Under the pieces are notes generated by a model. That model did no database searches, had not been told where the DNA came from, and saw only the letters and a list, made by a program, of their open reading frames with translations. A DNA stretch of 35,997 bases from an uncultured Eggerthella sp. Lineage in GTDB: Bacteria; Actinomycetota; Coriobacteriia; Coriobacteriales; Eggerthellaceae. The stretch lies in assembly GCA_902464295.1 (NCBI GenBank), contig CABQIW010000023.1, positions 1 to 35,997 of the forward strand, read 5' to 3'. Of this stretch, positions 7,297 to 15,963 are shown piece after piece. The position numbers and the translations under genes are program-made. Positions within the stretch are counted from its first letter, which is position 1; the number at the start of each line of letters is the position of its first letter.

Positions 7297-7884
7297 TTAT
7301 TTCTCAATGATCGTGCCGTCCTCGTAGATGACACGGATCGCCCAACCTTCATCACCTGGATAGCAAGAAAGCGTTGCCGGCCATGTGTTAGCTGCATTGG
7401 GAACGAAATTGATCGCATCGATCGCGGTGATCTGACCTCGAGGAACGATCACGCGGACACGACTATCACCATCCTTCATGCTGAACACATAGGATTCCGT
7501 CTCGGGCATATTGGCGCCGAGATCTATAGCGAGGATGTTGCCATGCTCGTTGTTTGCCGCCTCGACATGGACGTTCTCTTTCCCCACAAGACGCGTAGCA
7601 GCGAATTCATCGATCTGCAAAAAGGGAATCGCGATCGATGCATCGAAGTCAGAAAGGGCCTTGCGAACCGTTGCCTGCGACCAATCCTTGATGACGGTAG
7701 TCCCTTTGTTCGTTGATACTGCGAGACCGGCATCCCCTACATAACCGCCGCTCACCCACTCTTCGGTAAGCTTCTCTCGTGCTGTCTTCGGCAGAGCCGT
7801 CCCAACAGGTGCGACCGCGACCGCCCCGGTCACAGCCGTTTGATCCGGTGTGGGCATAAAGACTTTGCTTGCGTCGATTCCCAT
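7297..7884 (-). CDS. Major tail (tube) protein
   Basis: The 195-residue protein starts at ATG 7884 with AAGGAG upstream. The N-terminus includes A-V-A-V-A-P-V-G-T-A-L-P, a stretch typical of actinophage tube proteins, followed by W-V-S-G-G-Y-V-G-D-A-G-L and the D-G-L/AVST region. The middle (D-F-D-A-S-I-A-I-P-F-L) and the end (Y-P-G-D-E-G-W-A-I-R-V-I-Y-E-D-G) are strand-rich. It sits between the tail terminator-like gene and the two chaperones, where the tube gene is expected. It polymerises around the tape measure. Confidence 0.8.
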   Translation of the reverse strand: MGIDASKVFMPTPDQTAVTGAVAVAPVGTALPKTAREKLTEEWVSGGYVGDAGLAVSTNKGTTVIKDWSQATVRKALSDFDASIAIPFLQIDEFAATRLVGKENVHVEAANNEHGNILAIDLGANMPETESYVFSMKDGDSRVRVIVPRGQITAIDAINFVPNAANTWPATLSCYPGDEGWAIRVIYEDGTIIEK

Positions 7885-7893
7885 TTCTTCTCC

Positions 7894-8292
7894 TTAGAAA
7901 ATCGGTTTGCCACGTAAGATGACCGTTGCTGAGAACGTATAGCGTGGCAGCAGCGGTCTTGATGGGTCTGGATTGCGATACGGACAGCCTTTCGTAGCAT
8001 CCTTGTAGTCACGATCGCTTGATGGGTTGCGCAGAGGAAGGCTTCCGATGATTCCCGCAACCTTGTTGGCTATCCTTGATGCATCACCGAAGGTTTTCCC
8101 CCAGCAATCGATGGACAAGTCATAGCCATCGGCAACCTCATTGACGTCATAGCCGCCAACTGATGTGATGCCGACCGTTCCTGCGCTCAAGCTCTCGTCT
8201 ACTGGTGATGCCACGAAGGCATAATCGGGCAAGAACTCCGCTAGATCGATTCGAAGAGCATCTTCAATATCTATCGGCTCTACGATCTGCAT
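7894..8292 (-). CDS. Tail terminator / tail completion-like protein
   Basis: The 132-residue protein overlaps the gene upstream by 13 bases and precedes the major tail protein by 9 bases. It shows D-A-L-R-I-D-L-A-E-F-L-P-D-Y-A-F, then strands containing Y-D-L-S-I-D-C-W-G, a helix D-A-S-R-I-A-N-K-V-A-G-I-I, and a final P-R-Y-T-F-S-A-T-V strand. This order matches the alpha/beta tail-terminator fold (gpU-like) described for HK97-type phages. Assignment rests on gene order plus this pattern. Confidence 0.65.
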   Translation of the reverse strand: MQIVEPIDIEDALRIDLAEFLPDYAFVASPVDESLSAGTVGITSVGGYDVNEVADGYDLSIDCWGKTFGDASRIANKVAGIIGSLPLRNPSSDRDYKDATKGCPYRNPDPSRPLLPRYTFSATVILRGKPIF

Positions 8293-8540
8293 GCACTTAC
8301 CGCCTTCGACAAGACCTTGTTTTCCGCCTCAGCCAGTTTCGCCTCACGCGTTGCGGCTTTCACACCTGCGCCAGTTCTACCAGCTCTAGATAATTGTCTT
8401 GCGAGTGTCACTTCGAAACCCGCTCCTGCCCTCGCTGCGACCTTTTCCGCAGCAGCTTCGCATGCTTTCCCAACCTCTTCGCTACATAACAGCTCCTTGA
8501 TGCCGTCATGGTCGAGCTCTATGCGCACGGTCCCTGCCAT
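8280..8540 (-). CDS. HK97 gp10-like head-tail protein
   Basis: The frame is open from 8633, but the ATG at 8540 has GGAGG 9 bases upstream and starts 4 bases after the stop of the neighbour, giving 86 residues. The content is mostly Ala/Glu/Lys helix with V-A-A-R-A-G-A-G-F and a C-terminal E-N-K-V-L-S-K-A-V. Short HK97 gp10-like proteins of this size lie in the same slot, between the head closure and tail terminator genes. The call depends mainly on position. Confidence 0.6.
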   Translation of the reverse strand: MAGTVRIELDHDGIKELLCSEEVGKACEAAAEKVAARAGAGFEVTLARQLSRAGRTGAGVKAATREAKLAEAENKVLSKAVSACRS

Positions 8541-8544
8541 TATT

Positions 8545-8883
8545 TCAGCCCTCCCAATCGATGAGCGAACACTGGATGTGGTCGATGCGTCCCGATGGGC
8601 TCTTCCAGGCATGTGGAGCGCCTTCGATGGCATACTTCACGCCATCGAATTCAACAAGATCATCCCGCTTGATATCAGCGGAGGAAGGCGCGAAGAGCAC
8701 CGCTCTCACCGTCACCGCCTGGCGTGGATCCGTCCAGTTGGTCGATGACTGCGATGGCTGGAAGCTACAACCCGACACGACATGGGTAGAGGCATCTGAA
8801 TAATCCTTTACCTGAGCACCGCGTTCCTCGATGAGTTTCGGGCGATGGATCGTGACCGTGTCACGCGCGAATGAAGGCAGCAT
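8545..8883 (-). CDS. Head closure / head-tail adaptor protein
   Basis: I place the start at ATG 8883, which overlaps the upstream stop as TGATG, giving 112 residues; GTG codons at 8886 and 8892 are alternatives. The protein begins F-A-R-D-T-V-T-I-H-R-P, and ends with D-D-L-V-E-F-D-G-V-K-Y-A-I-E-G-A-P-H-A-W, then H-I-Q-C-S-L. This is the pattern of SPP1 gp16-like head closure proteins (small beta barrel with a G-x-x-Y-x-I/V-E strand). It would lock DNA in the filled head and join the tail. Confidence 0.7.
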   Translation of the reverse strand: MLPSFARDTVTIHRPKLIEERGAQVKDYSDASTHVVSGCSFQPSQSSTNWTDPRQAVTVRAVLFAPSSADIKRDDLVEFDGVKYAIEGAPHAWKSPSGRIDHIQCSLIDWEG

Positions 8884-9524
8884 CACTGCCACGTCCCTAA
8901 GCGATAATGCATGAGCAGTTCTTTATCGCGCGGAAGAAGGGAAACGCCACCGGTTATACCGTCCCCAGTCTTGTTATAGGTCGCTCCTACGCTTCCGGCA
9001 TGCTCTTCAGCGATCCCTGGTGCAGCAACGAGCGCGTTGCTAGCGATCTGAGCTACGAGCTCCGCCAGAACATCGCTTTCAACGCCTGCCTTGAAATCGC
9101 ACTCTATCGATGCCCAAGCATCAGGAAAGAAGCCATGCGTGAGACGGACGAGACCGTTCGATTTGAACTGCACTTCACGTGCAGACCCTTGAACCTCGAA
9201 GCGGTCGATCTCGCGCAAGAACATCACTGGTAAGACGAGCAGGTTCCCTTCGCTCTCTGTCGTGATCGAACAATCGAGAACTGGGCTGACATGCCATCCG
9301 CACCAATCACGAATAGCGGCTGAAACGCCGGCGATCTTCGCTTCGAGCTGACTAGATGTCGCGCTCATCACCCCACCGGTAATGCGGTTGAACTCATCCA
9401 CGGTGATGAGCGGAGGAAGCTCAGAAACGCTATAGAACCAGGGGGTTTCTATTTGGTGTTCGTGCGTGCCTGCTTGTTCGGTTTGGTCGCTTGCTTGCGT
9501 GCCGGCTGTTTCTCGGTCTTGCAT
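8883..9524 (-). CDS. Head-tail connector (gp6/gp15-like)
   Basis: The 213-residue protein starts at ATG 9524 inside the end of the upstream gene; no later start codon precedes the conserved part, which supports this start. After a polar leader of about 30 residues comes P-P-L-I-T-V-D-E-F-N-R-I-T, then helices containing I-A-G-V-S-A-A-I-R-D-W-C-G-W-H, typical of the connector family, in which a D/E-x-F start is followed by I-R-x-x-C/Y-G-W. The C-terminal half has strands and a helix L-A-E-L-V-A-Q-I-A. It would form the ring under the portal. Confidence 0.7.
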   Translation of the reverse strand: MQDRETAGTQASDQTEQAGTHEHQIETPWFYSVSELPPLITVDEFNRITGGVMSATSSQLEAKIAGVSAAIRDWCGWHVSPVLDCSITTESEGNLLVLPVMFLREIDRFEVQGSAREVQFKSNGLVRLTHGFFPDAWASIECDFKAGVESDVLAELVAQIASNALVAAPGIAEEHAGSVGATYNKTGDGITGGVSLLPRDKELLMHYRLGTWQ

Positions 9525-9931
9525 CCTTCATCCTCGCCATCTTTGGACTCCTTGGCTGCATCGTCTGCAGAAGGATCATCGCCATCGAAATTCGCTGCTG
9601 CATCCGCACCGCCAGCAGAATCTGCCGCACCTTTGCCATCTTCAGGGCTCTCAGCATGAGCTTCTTCTGCAGCATCTTCGGATTCCTTGACCTCATCTTT
9701 CGTAGAAGGATCGTCCGCATCAGGGTTTGCTGCTGCATCCACCCCATCAGCGGGATCTACAGCGTCCTTGCCATCTTCAGGGGTCGCAACGCTTTCGCCA
9801 CCATCGACAGCATGCGAACCGGGCGCTTCTGGGGAATCGCCATCACAAGATACGACCTCTACGGCACCCTCTGGTGCGTTTTCCTCTTCGAACTGCCAAA
9901 GGCGACCGTTCCATTCATACGTTTTCAACAT
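9449..9931 (-). CDS. Disordered, acidic head-module protein with internal repeat
   Basis: The start is ATG 9931 with AAAGGAG 5 bases upstream, giving 160 residues. The first 18 residues (K-T-Y-E-W-N-G-R-L-W-Q-F) look folded. The rest is Asp/Glu/Ala-rich with two imperfect repeats of about 44 residues, each beginning P-E-D-G-K and containing D-A-A-A-N then D-D-P-S. The end turns basic (K-Q-P-A-R-K-Q-A-T-K). It follows the capsid gene across a hairpin and overlaps the connector gene. A capsid-associated or decoration role is possible, but no family is recognised. Confidence 0.6.
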   Translation of the reverse strand: MLKTYEWNGRLWQFEEENAPEGAVEVVSCDGDSPEAPGSHAVDGGESVATPEDGKDAVDPADGVDAAANPDADDPSTKDEVKESEDAAEEAHAESPEDGKGAADSAGGADAAANFDGDDPSADDAAKESKDGEDEGCKTEKQPARKQATKPNKQARTNTK

Positions 9932-9948
9932 TCTTACTCCTTTGAGAC

Positions 9949-9978
9949 GAAAGGGGAGCGTTGCCAAGCTCCCCTTTC
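9949..9978 (-). terminator. Hairpin after the major capsid gene
   Basis: A perfect 11-bp stem (GAAAGGGGAGC with partner GCTCCCCTTTC) and an 8-nt loop lie between the capsid stop and the next start. There is no true T run on the minus strand, so it probably lowers read-through or protects the abundant capsid mRNA rather than stopping transcription fully. Confidence 0.5.
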
Positions 9979-9998
9979 TCGGTACTCACCAATAATGC

Positions 9999-11222
9999 TT
10001 ATTGCTGGTTCGTCTTATCGTCAGCTTCTGCTTCTGCTAGAGAGATCTTGACGAACGCTGCAGGATAGCGAACCGCGAGCGTCATGCGCTCAGAAGGACG
10101 GATCGCGATACGGCCATGCTCGAAATCATCAACATCAGAATTGGTGATATCGACCACGCGGCCGTCCTTCTTGATGACCGAGCCACCAAGGTAGAAAGCA
10201 CCAACGATACAGGTTCCCTTGGGAACAGCCTGGGTAGGCACGACGCGAAGACCCCACAGAGGCGGCTCTTCGACAGGGCCATTATCCGAGCCATATGCAC
10301 CATAGAAGGGACCTCCAGCAAGGTATTGCTTATTAGCATCCTTCTGGCTCGTGATCGCATCCCAGTCCTCATCGTTGATGACAAGTCCATCAGCGCGGAA
10401 CCCAGGCGTATTGACCTTGATGCCGACCTTTGCAGACTTGATCGCCTCAATGAGACCTTCGATATCGGTGTAAGAACCGAGCTGCAGTCCAGAGGTGTTC
10501 AAAAGACCCTTCAGGTTGTCTCCCTTGCCATCACCCGAAACGACCTGATTCTCCACTTCGAGGTCTTGCAGATAATTTGCACGATTATCGATCGATTGGG
10601 CGAGACGCGGTGCATCTTCGAGAAGCTCTTCTGTCTCCTTGTAGAGACAGCCGATCTTCTTCACTGGATCGGTATGAGGTACCGGATCGCCGATCTCAAG
10701 CTGGGGATACTTGCCACCCTCAGCAACAACCCCAGGAGCGCCGGTAACAGGGCCCTCCACAAAATACGTGATAGCAGCCTTATCAGTGGTCTCTTGAGCG
10801 AAGAGGTCTACCACCGTGAGTTGGCGACGTGGACCTTCGAGCACATCGGGGCGAACCTCGGTGATCGCTGGCATGTACACTTCAGGGCGCTTAGCAGGAT
10901 CCCCTGCAGCCTTAACAGCACCAACATGGACCGTGAAGGAGCTATGAGCATCGACGCTCTTGATCTCAGATGCAGCTTTCGCGCCGAGGGAGCGGTATTT
11001 CTTGCCTTCCTCCCCATCGGGATCATCGCCATCGCCTTCGCCGCCTGTGGGTTCGTTCGATTCCATGCCATCGAGGATCTTCGCCTTTTCGCGGCATACC
11101 TCGATCTGCGCATCGATCTCATCGAGCGCAGCGGTCAGCTCATCGAGCGCCTCCTTGGAATCAGCAGCCTTGAGCTTTGCAATGAGCCCTTTGCGCTTTG
11201 CCAAAAGTTCTTTGATATTCAT
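9999..11222 (-). CDS. Major capsid protein, HK97 family
   Basis: The 407-residue protein begins with a helical, charged region (residues 1 to about 95, K-E-L-L-A-K-R-K-G-L), the removable delta or scaffold domain. The shell domain follows with P-A-I-T-E-V-R-P-D-V-L-E-G-P-R-R, V-V-D-L-F, T-Y-F-V-E, and V-A-E-G-G-K-Y-P-Q-L near residues 115-190, then D-L-K-G-L-L-N-T-S-G and D-G-L-V-I-N-D-E-D-W. The end contains D-D-F-E-H-G-R-I-A-I-R-P-S-E-R, a clear HK97 hallmark. The protease gene upstream fits cleavage of the delta domain during maturation. Confidence 0.9.
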   Translation of the reverse strand: MNIKELLAKRKGLIAKLKAADSKEALDELTAALDEIDAQIEVCREKAKILDGMESNEPTGGEGDGDDPDGEEGKKYRSLGAKAASEIKSVDAHSSFTVHVGAVKAAGDPAKRPEVYMPAITEVRPDVLEGPRRQLTVVDLFAQETTDKAAITYFVEGPVTGAPGVVAEGGKYPQLEIGDPVPHTDPVKKIGCLYKETEELLEDAPRLAQSIDNRANYLQDLEVENQVVSGDGKGDNLKGLLNTSGLQLGSYTDIEGLIEAIKSAKVGIKVNTPGFRADGLVINDEDWDAITSQKDANKQYLAGGPFYGAYGSDNGPVEEPPLWGLRVVPTQAVPKGTCIVGAFYLGGSVIKKDGRVVDITNSDVDDFEHGRIAIRPSERMTLAVRYPAAFVKISLAEAEADDKTNQQ

Positions 11223-11231
11223 CTACAACTC

Positions 11232-11996
11232 CTATTCGTAGGCTTTTACAAGTGCTTCTTTATAGGAACTGAAAAGATCCGGCTCACTCTGAAGACCCTC
11301 TGCCCCTTTAGAAGCTTCGTCTTCTGACTGACCGCTTTCTTCCCCGTTCTCAACGGCCAGAAGGCCGTCGATTACCTTGATGATCTCGCTCGCCATCTCG
11401 CGAACAGATTCGAGCTCGCCCTTATCCTTCTTCGAGTTCCGAGCGCCAGCCTTATCGCCATGAGATTTGATCTCCTCAACGGTTGCGCGCTGGTTCGCGG
11501 GGATCTGTACGAGCGAGACCTCGAAGAGCTCCACTGCCTGCAACTCAGTCGCCTTCACCCCTTCTTCGAGCTCGACTGTATGCGCGTCGACGATGTCGTA
11601 AGCGAAACTGAACTGATAAACGCGCCCCTCCTGAACGAGCTTGCGTACATACTGAGCCTTTTCGTTCTCAGCATCGAATTCAGCGGTGATGAGAAGACCA
11701 CGCTCGTCCTCTTCAGCAGAGATCACGCGCCCGATGTTGTATTCAGGGTCGAACGCATTGTGACCATAGAGCAGCGGGATGTACTTACCCTGCTCATTGA
11801 GCTCAGCCCAGCGTTTGAGGGTGTCACTGAAGGCCCCCGCTGCGATCACATCACCATAACTGTCGGGAATACGATCGAACGTAGCGGCATAGCCCGTCAC
11901 AGTGCCGCCGTCTCCCTCACCGACCTCTTTGACCGGAAGAGAGCAGCTTTTCGTGCGACTCTCCCCGCTTTTCATCCCAAATCCTCGAACAAACAT
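11232..11996 (-). CDS. Prohead protease, HK97 (U35) family
   Basis: The start is ATG 11996 with AGGAG 4 bases upstream; the frame extends further but overlaps the portal gene. At 254 residues it shows V-T-G-Y-A-A-T-F-D-R near the start, I-P-L-L-Y-G-H-N with the likely catalytic His, and V-Y-Q-F-S-F-A-Y with the likely catalytic Ser, then E-V-S-L-V-Q-I-P-A-N, the family's closing motif. The last 60 or so residues are acidic and probably dispensable. It cuts the capsid delta domain during head maturation and is placed, as usual, between portal and capsid genes. Confidence 0.88.
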   Translation of the reverse strand: MFVRGFGMKSGESRTKSCSLPVKEVGEGDGGTVTGYAATFDRIPDSYGDVIAAGAFSDTLKRWAELNEQGKYIPLLYGHNAFDPEYNIGRVISAEEDERGLLITAEFDAENEKAQYVRKLVQEGRVYQFSFAYDIVDAHTVELEEGVKATELQAVELFEVSLVQIPANQRATVEEIKSHGDKAGARNSKKDKGELESVREMASEIIKVIDGLLAVENGEESGQSEDEASKGAEGLQSEPDLFSSYKEALVKAYE

Positions 11997-12003
11997 GTCG
12001 CTC

Positions 12004-13998
12004 CTAACTGATAACGATCTCGACCTGACACTGGCAATTGCACGACTCTTCAGGTGAAAGCACTCCATCACCTGGCCATGCCGCCCCATTCGAGAACACA
12101 TCGTTCACTGGGACCTCTTCACCATCCATCGCAGCATGCTCCGCTCTTGGATTGCCGCTCGTCGTGATCCATCTCTTTATAGCCTTGGCGTCACTTGCTT
12201 GCTGGCGCACTGCCTCAAGCACCGCCCAACCAGCTACTGCAGTTGCGAACGAAACGCCTGCACGATCCGCGCGCGAATCAGTTGCCTTATCGAACACCCC
12301 TTTGGGTGTCGCGCCCTCAGCATCCTCTGATACTTCCTCATCGATCGCTGCTTGCAGCTGACGATAGGTCACGTTATTGATCGCATGAGCCTTACCGAGC
12401 GCCATGGTCTTGATATAGTTCTCGATACTCGAAGGGTCGAAAGCTTCAGGATCCCGCTCGATATGCGCGAGCGTCTTCTCGATCTGCTTTGCTGCTTGCT
12501 CTTGGAACAGCGGCGAAAGATCAGCAGCGAGCTCCTTATCCCATCTCTTCGCATCCCACCATGCAGGAAAATCATCATCTTTTGCTTTTACAAGGGAGCA
12601 GGTATCCTTCGCACGGTCGATCGCGGACAGGACGGAGCGCGATTGACGCTCGAAGAACTTGCGCAAGCATCTTGCCAGCTCGATCGATTCATCAATGCCA
12701 GGTTTGCCTCGGCTCTTAAGCTCCTTCGTGTCGCTATCGGCCGATTTGAGAATCGGCCGCACAGCGTTCCAACCGCCGGATGGGTCGGTGTCATTCGGCG
12801 ATGCGAGACCGCCCTCGATAACATTGAGCGGCACGATCAATTGATCTCCGCCAGGAACCGAAGGCAGGTTATTCATAGCGCGAGCTTCATCGCGCAGCAT
12901 CCAAGGACCACCAACGGCAGATTGCAAGATTTGAGCGCGCTCTTCGAAGCTTCCTTGTAATTTCGCGTCAAGATAGAACTCAACATAGCTATTCTTATCT
13001 GCGCCGATCATGGGCAGAAGGAATGCATTGATGCGCTCCTGCATCATCTCGAGGAACGGAGCGAGCGTATCGGAATAGAGGGCACGCGCGTTATCTTTCG
13101 CGCTGGCATAGGTTTGGCCGTCCGTATGCCAGATAAGAGACGGATTGACATGATAGACGCCCGCTACCTCTTCGCGCGAGAGCTTCGTGGTCTCCATCCA
13201 CTGGGCTTCTTTCGCATTGAACTGCGTGGTCTTGAGTTCCATCCCATCCTCAAGCAAGGGCGTGCCACCAGTATCGGTGCCATCTTTTCCACTGAACTTC
13301 GCCTTCCAGCTCGCAACGAAGCGAGAGCGAGCGCCCGACTGCACCCATTCGGGCGCATCTTTTGGACGTGTCAGGTAGCTCGAGACCATACCGCCATTCT
13401 TCCATACGTTATTGCGATACGACCAAGCGCTAACCTGCTCTGCAAGGATCTGCTTGAGTGCCTTGATAGGTGACTCTGGGTGCATCGGTCCTCTTGCGCC
13501 ATAGCCATAGAAACGAATGCAATCCTCGGCCTTTATGGTGAGGCGCTTCGATGTTTCGGGATTAGTGAAGACGTATTCGACTGGCTCTAGGCCGTTCATG
13601 GTTGGCCACTGTTCGAACCATGCGGTGGGGATATGCGTGATGCTCCATCCGCTTAGCGTTCTCTCATCGGGAAGAATCACCCACAAGAACCACCCGTAGA
13701 GGTGATAATCCGATGCGCTATCGCGGATGAGTTCGTGCAAGGTCGTCGTAAGGTTCGGCTGCTTTATCAGAAGCGCGAGATCGGATGTGGTATCGCGCAC
13801 GCGATCGGTATCTGATTTGCGCAGATAGCAATGCAGCGGCAGTTGCGCGGTATTGTCGGAAAGGAACGAAACGACAGAGCGCAGTGCCGGCTGCGTTGCA
13901 TAGAGCTGCGGGACCGAAAGCCCTTGGATATCAGCGACGGTCGGGACGTTCATTCGCACCGTCACGTTTCGGCGCAGCAATCTGTTCAGAAAAGACAT
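12004..13998 (-). CDS. Portal protein fused to a MuF-like head protein
   Basis: The start is ATG 13998 with AGGAG just upstream, 7 bases after the large terminase stop, giving 664 residues. Residues 1 to about 410 are an HK97-type portal: V-P-T-V-A-D-I-Q-G-L-S-V, then Y-A-T-Q-P-A-L-R-S-V-V-S-F-L, W-S-Y-R-N-N-V-W-K-N-G, and E-E-V-A-G-V-Y-H-V-N-P-S. A linker and helical segment follow. The last 90 or so residues carry K-R-W-I-T-T-S-G-N-P-R-A-E-H-A-A-M-D-G-E-E, a P-G-D, and E-S-C-N-C-Q-C-Q, the SPP1 gp7/Mu gpF signature. Usually these are two genes; here one frame joins them. Confidence 0.85.
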   Translation of the reverse strand: MSFLNRLLRRNVTVRMNVPTVADIQGLSVPQLYATQPALRSVVSFLSDNTAQLPLHCYLRKSDTDRVRDTTSDLALLIKQPNLTTTLHELIRDSASDYHLYGWFLWVILPDERTLSGWSITHIPTAWFEQWPTMNGLEPVEYVFTNPETSKRLTIKAEDCIRFYGYGARGPMHPESPIKALKQILAEQVSAWSYRNNVWKNGGMVSSYLTRPKDAPEWVQSGARSRFVASWKAKFSGKDGTDTGGTPLLEDGMELKTTQFNAKEAQWMETTKLSREEVAGVYHVNPSLIWHTDGQTYASAKDNARALYSDTLAPFLEMMQERINAFLLPMIGADKNSYVEFYLDAKLQGSFEERAQILQSAVGGPWMLRDEARAMNNLPSVPGGDQLIVPLNVIEGGLASPNDTDPSGGWNAVRPILKSADSDTKELKSRGKPGIDESIELARCLRKFFERQSRSVLSAIDRAKDTCSLVKAKDDDFPAWWDAKRWDKELAADLSPLFQEQAAKQIEKTLAHIERDPEAFDPSSIENYIKTMALGKAHAINNVTYRQLQAAIDEEVSEDAEGATPKGVFDKATDSRADRAGVSFATAVAGWAVLEAVRQQASDAKAIKRWITTSGNPRAEHAAMDGEEVPVNDVFSNGAAWPGDGVLSPEESCNCQCQVEIVIS

Positions 13999-14005
13999 AT
14001 GACTC

Positions 14006-15556
14006 CTAAAGGAACTCCACGCCATCAACCTCTTCATAGGCACTTTGGCGTGGCTTCTCACGAACTTGCGTGGCGAGACCGTATGCCATGGTGAGCGCCA
14101 CAAGCGGCGATATATCCTCGAGCGATTTATTCCGATCCCATGTCCAAGCACCATCGCCGAGCGGTCGCGTAGCTGCAAGCTGCGCCGCAAGATCGAGCGC
14201 TGGCTGGACTCTATGGAATATAGGCGATGCGTCACTTTCGCTGCCCTCATCGCACGACGCGACCGCATCCCACATGCGTCCCGCCCAAGCAGCAAGGTCC
14301 TTTCCTTCACAGGGGATGACGCTCACACCATCGATCGCTCCAAGGATCTCCAGGAAAGCAGATACCGGAGCTCCTTTGCCCTGCATGGCCACTACGACCG
14401 GATGAGCTGCAGCGTATCTCTGGAACCAATCTTGCAGCCATGCGATGCCACTTCGATAAGCCACGAGCTCTCCGTGCCAAGAACGATCGGCTCGCATGCC
14501 GCATGCGGCGATCGATGCATGCATGCGATCAGCAGAGACATCGACACCAAAGAACACCTCGGCATCTGGCGCGATCGATGAGGAGTTATCAACACCTAAC
14601 TGCCACGCTCCCTCAGGAAATGGCGGAGTGACCGTTGCGGTCACCCATTGGCACAAGCATTCGGTCAAGAAGACATCGGGCGGGTCGGTCTGAAAAGCGC
14701 TCTCGAGCGAGCGCTCGGTAAGGAATCCATAGCCCATGGAAGGGTTCGCCTGAGCGCGAGCATGAAGGTCGCGCGGGTCAGCCTCGGGAGGAGCTGACCA
14801 CTCGAAAAGACCCAGGGTGGTATCTTCGACATCATCCTCATCCGGCTCGATCGCAGCCTCGCCCATAGCCTTTACGATTCCATCAGGATCACCGATGAAG
14901 TTGTGCGCTTTGAGCCTCAGGTGCCGGAGCACCACGCTCGTCCCATCCCCCGCATTCGACATGCAGAACACAAGAGCCATCGGCCGCGCGAGCGTTGTCT
15001 TCGTGATCGCAGCCCATGCCTGAAAATCTTGATGCTCTCGCAGCTCATCGAGCATCACGAAATCGCCTGATTTGCCACGTCCTGCACGGCGCGAGGATGC
15101 CTTGACACGGTAATTGCGCCCATCGGTCAGCGAGAGACGTTTGGATCCATTCGTGTACCAAACATGCTCGATCTCGCAAGCGAGCTGTTCGTTCTCCTCG
15201 ATCATGGCCACGGTCTCAGCCCAGGTATCTTCTGCTTGGTCGATCGATTGGGCAGTACCGAGAACCAGATCCACACCGAACACATAGAGGAAATACGCTG
15301 CGAGTATCTTACCTACGAAGGTCTTGCCGTTCTGGCGCGCGATTATCACGACCACCGTGCGGAAGCGGAAATACCACTCACCATCGAAAGAGCCGATGAT
15401 CTCGAACATATGGATGAAGAGCCATCGCTGCCAGGGAACGAGCGTAAGACGTAAGATCTCTGTAGCGAATCTGATCACATCGAAACCAAGAGAGGTCTCT
15501 TCGGTAAGCTCGCGAAGAGGTGGGGTGTAGACGCGTGGCTCGGTTATACCCTTCAC
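14006..15556 (-). CDS. terL: Large terminase subunit
   Basis: The 516-residue protein starts at GTG 15556, overlapping the small terminase stop by 4 bases. The ATPase half has a Walker A-like A-R-Q-N-G-K-T (about residue 75), and a Walker B-like F-V-M-L-D-E-L near residue 165. The C-terminal nuclease begins F-F-G-V-D-V-S-A-D-R, with the first acidic residue of the RNase H-like site. It lies next to small terminase and HNH genes, as in cos-type HK97 phages. It would cut and pump phage DNA into the head through the portal. Confidence 0.9.
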   Translation of the reverse strand: MKGITEPRVYTPPLRELTEETSLGFDVIRFATEILRLTLVPWQRWLFIHMFEIIGSFDGEWYFRFRTVVVIIARQNGKTFVGKILAAYFLYVFGVDLVLGTAQSIDQAEDTWAETVAMIEENEQLACEIEHVWYTNGSKRLSLTDGRNYRVKASSRRAGRGKSGDFVMLDELREHQDFQAWAAITKTTLARPMALVFCMSNAGDGTSVVLRHLRLKAHNFIGDPDGIVKAMGEAAIEPDEDDVEDTTLGLFEWSAPPEADPRDLHARAQANPSMGYGFLTERSLESAFQTDPPDVFLTECLCQWVTATVTPPFPEGAWQLGVDNSSSIAPDAEVFFGVDVSADRMHASIAACGMRADRSWHGELVAYRSGIAWLQDWFQRYAAAHPVVVAMQGKGAPVSAFLEILGAIDGVSVIPCEGKDLAAWAGRMWDAVASCDEGSESDASPIFHRVQPALDLAAQLAATRPLGDGAWTWDRNKSLEDISPLVALTMAYGLATQVREKPRQSAYEEVDGVEFL

Positions 15557-15963
15557 TTAGCGCGCCTCCGCACAGGTGAGTTCGCCCGGAACGCTGTGAT
15601 GTTGTTCATGTATTTCTCTTCGGATTTGGTCGGCCGCTTCTTTCCTTTGTCTGGGTCGAGCTGCCCGAGGTGCTGCTTGCCAAGCCAGATGAGCATCGTC
15701 TTATCGCCATCGAGCGCAAGCTGATACTGGGTGCGGCGGATCGACACCTTACCTTCGGCGCTATAAACCTCGAAGGCATCCTCGAAGGTGATAGGCTCTG
15801 GCTTTGGGATATCATCTGCAAGATACAGATTGCAGTAATCATCGAGGTCTTCATCCTTGACGCGAAGCACCTGGCATATCTCTTCGCGCGAGCAGAATAT
15901 CTCACAGAGGCCCTTGAAGGTATCGATGGTCTCATCGGTCCACGCTTTAAGTTTCTTAGCCAT
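15553..15963 (-). CDS. terS: Small terminase subunit
   Basis: The 136-residue protein starts at ATG 15963 with a strong AGGAGG upstream. The N-terminal helix-turn-helix region reads F-C-S-R-E-E-I-C-Q-V-L-R-V. The conserved small terminase motif follows: I-R-R-T-Q-Y-Q-L-A-L-D-G-D-K-T-M-L-I-W-L-G-K-Q, then a basic end. It binds the packaging site and positions the large subunit. The start codon overlaps nothing upstream; 176 non-coding bases precede it. Confidence 0.85.
   Translation of the reverse strand: MAKKLKAWTDETIDTFKGLCEIFCSREEICQVLRVKDEDLDDYCNLYLADDIPKPEPITFEDAFEVYSAEGKVSIRRTQYQLALDGDKTMLIWLGKQHLGQLDPDKGKKRPTKSEEKYMNNITAFRANSPVRRRAK

Noticed and set aside
10116..11327. 403-aa plus-strand ORF opposite the major capsid gene
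   Set aside because: It is the mirror of a strongly supported HK97 capsid gene, and its composition is that of an antisense frame.
14045..14581. Plus-strand ORFs opposite terminase and portal genes
   Set aside because: Arg/His/Ser-rich shadow frames without ribosome sites, antisense to well-supported genes.
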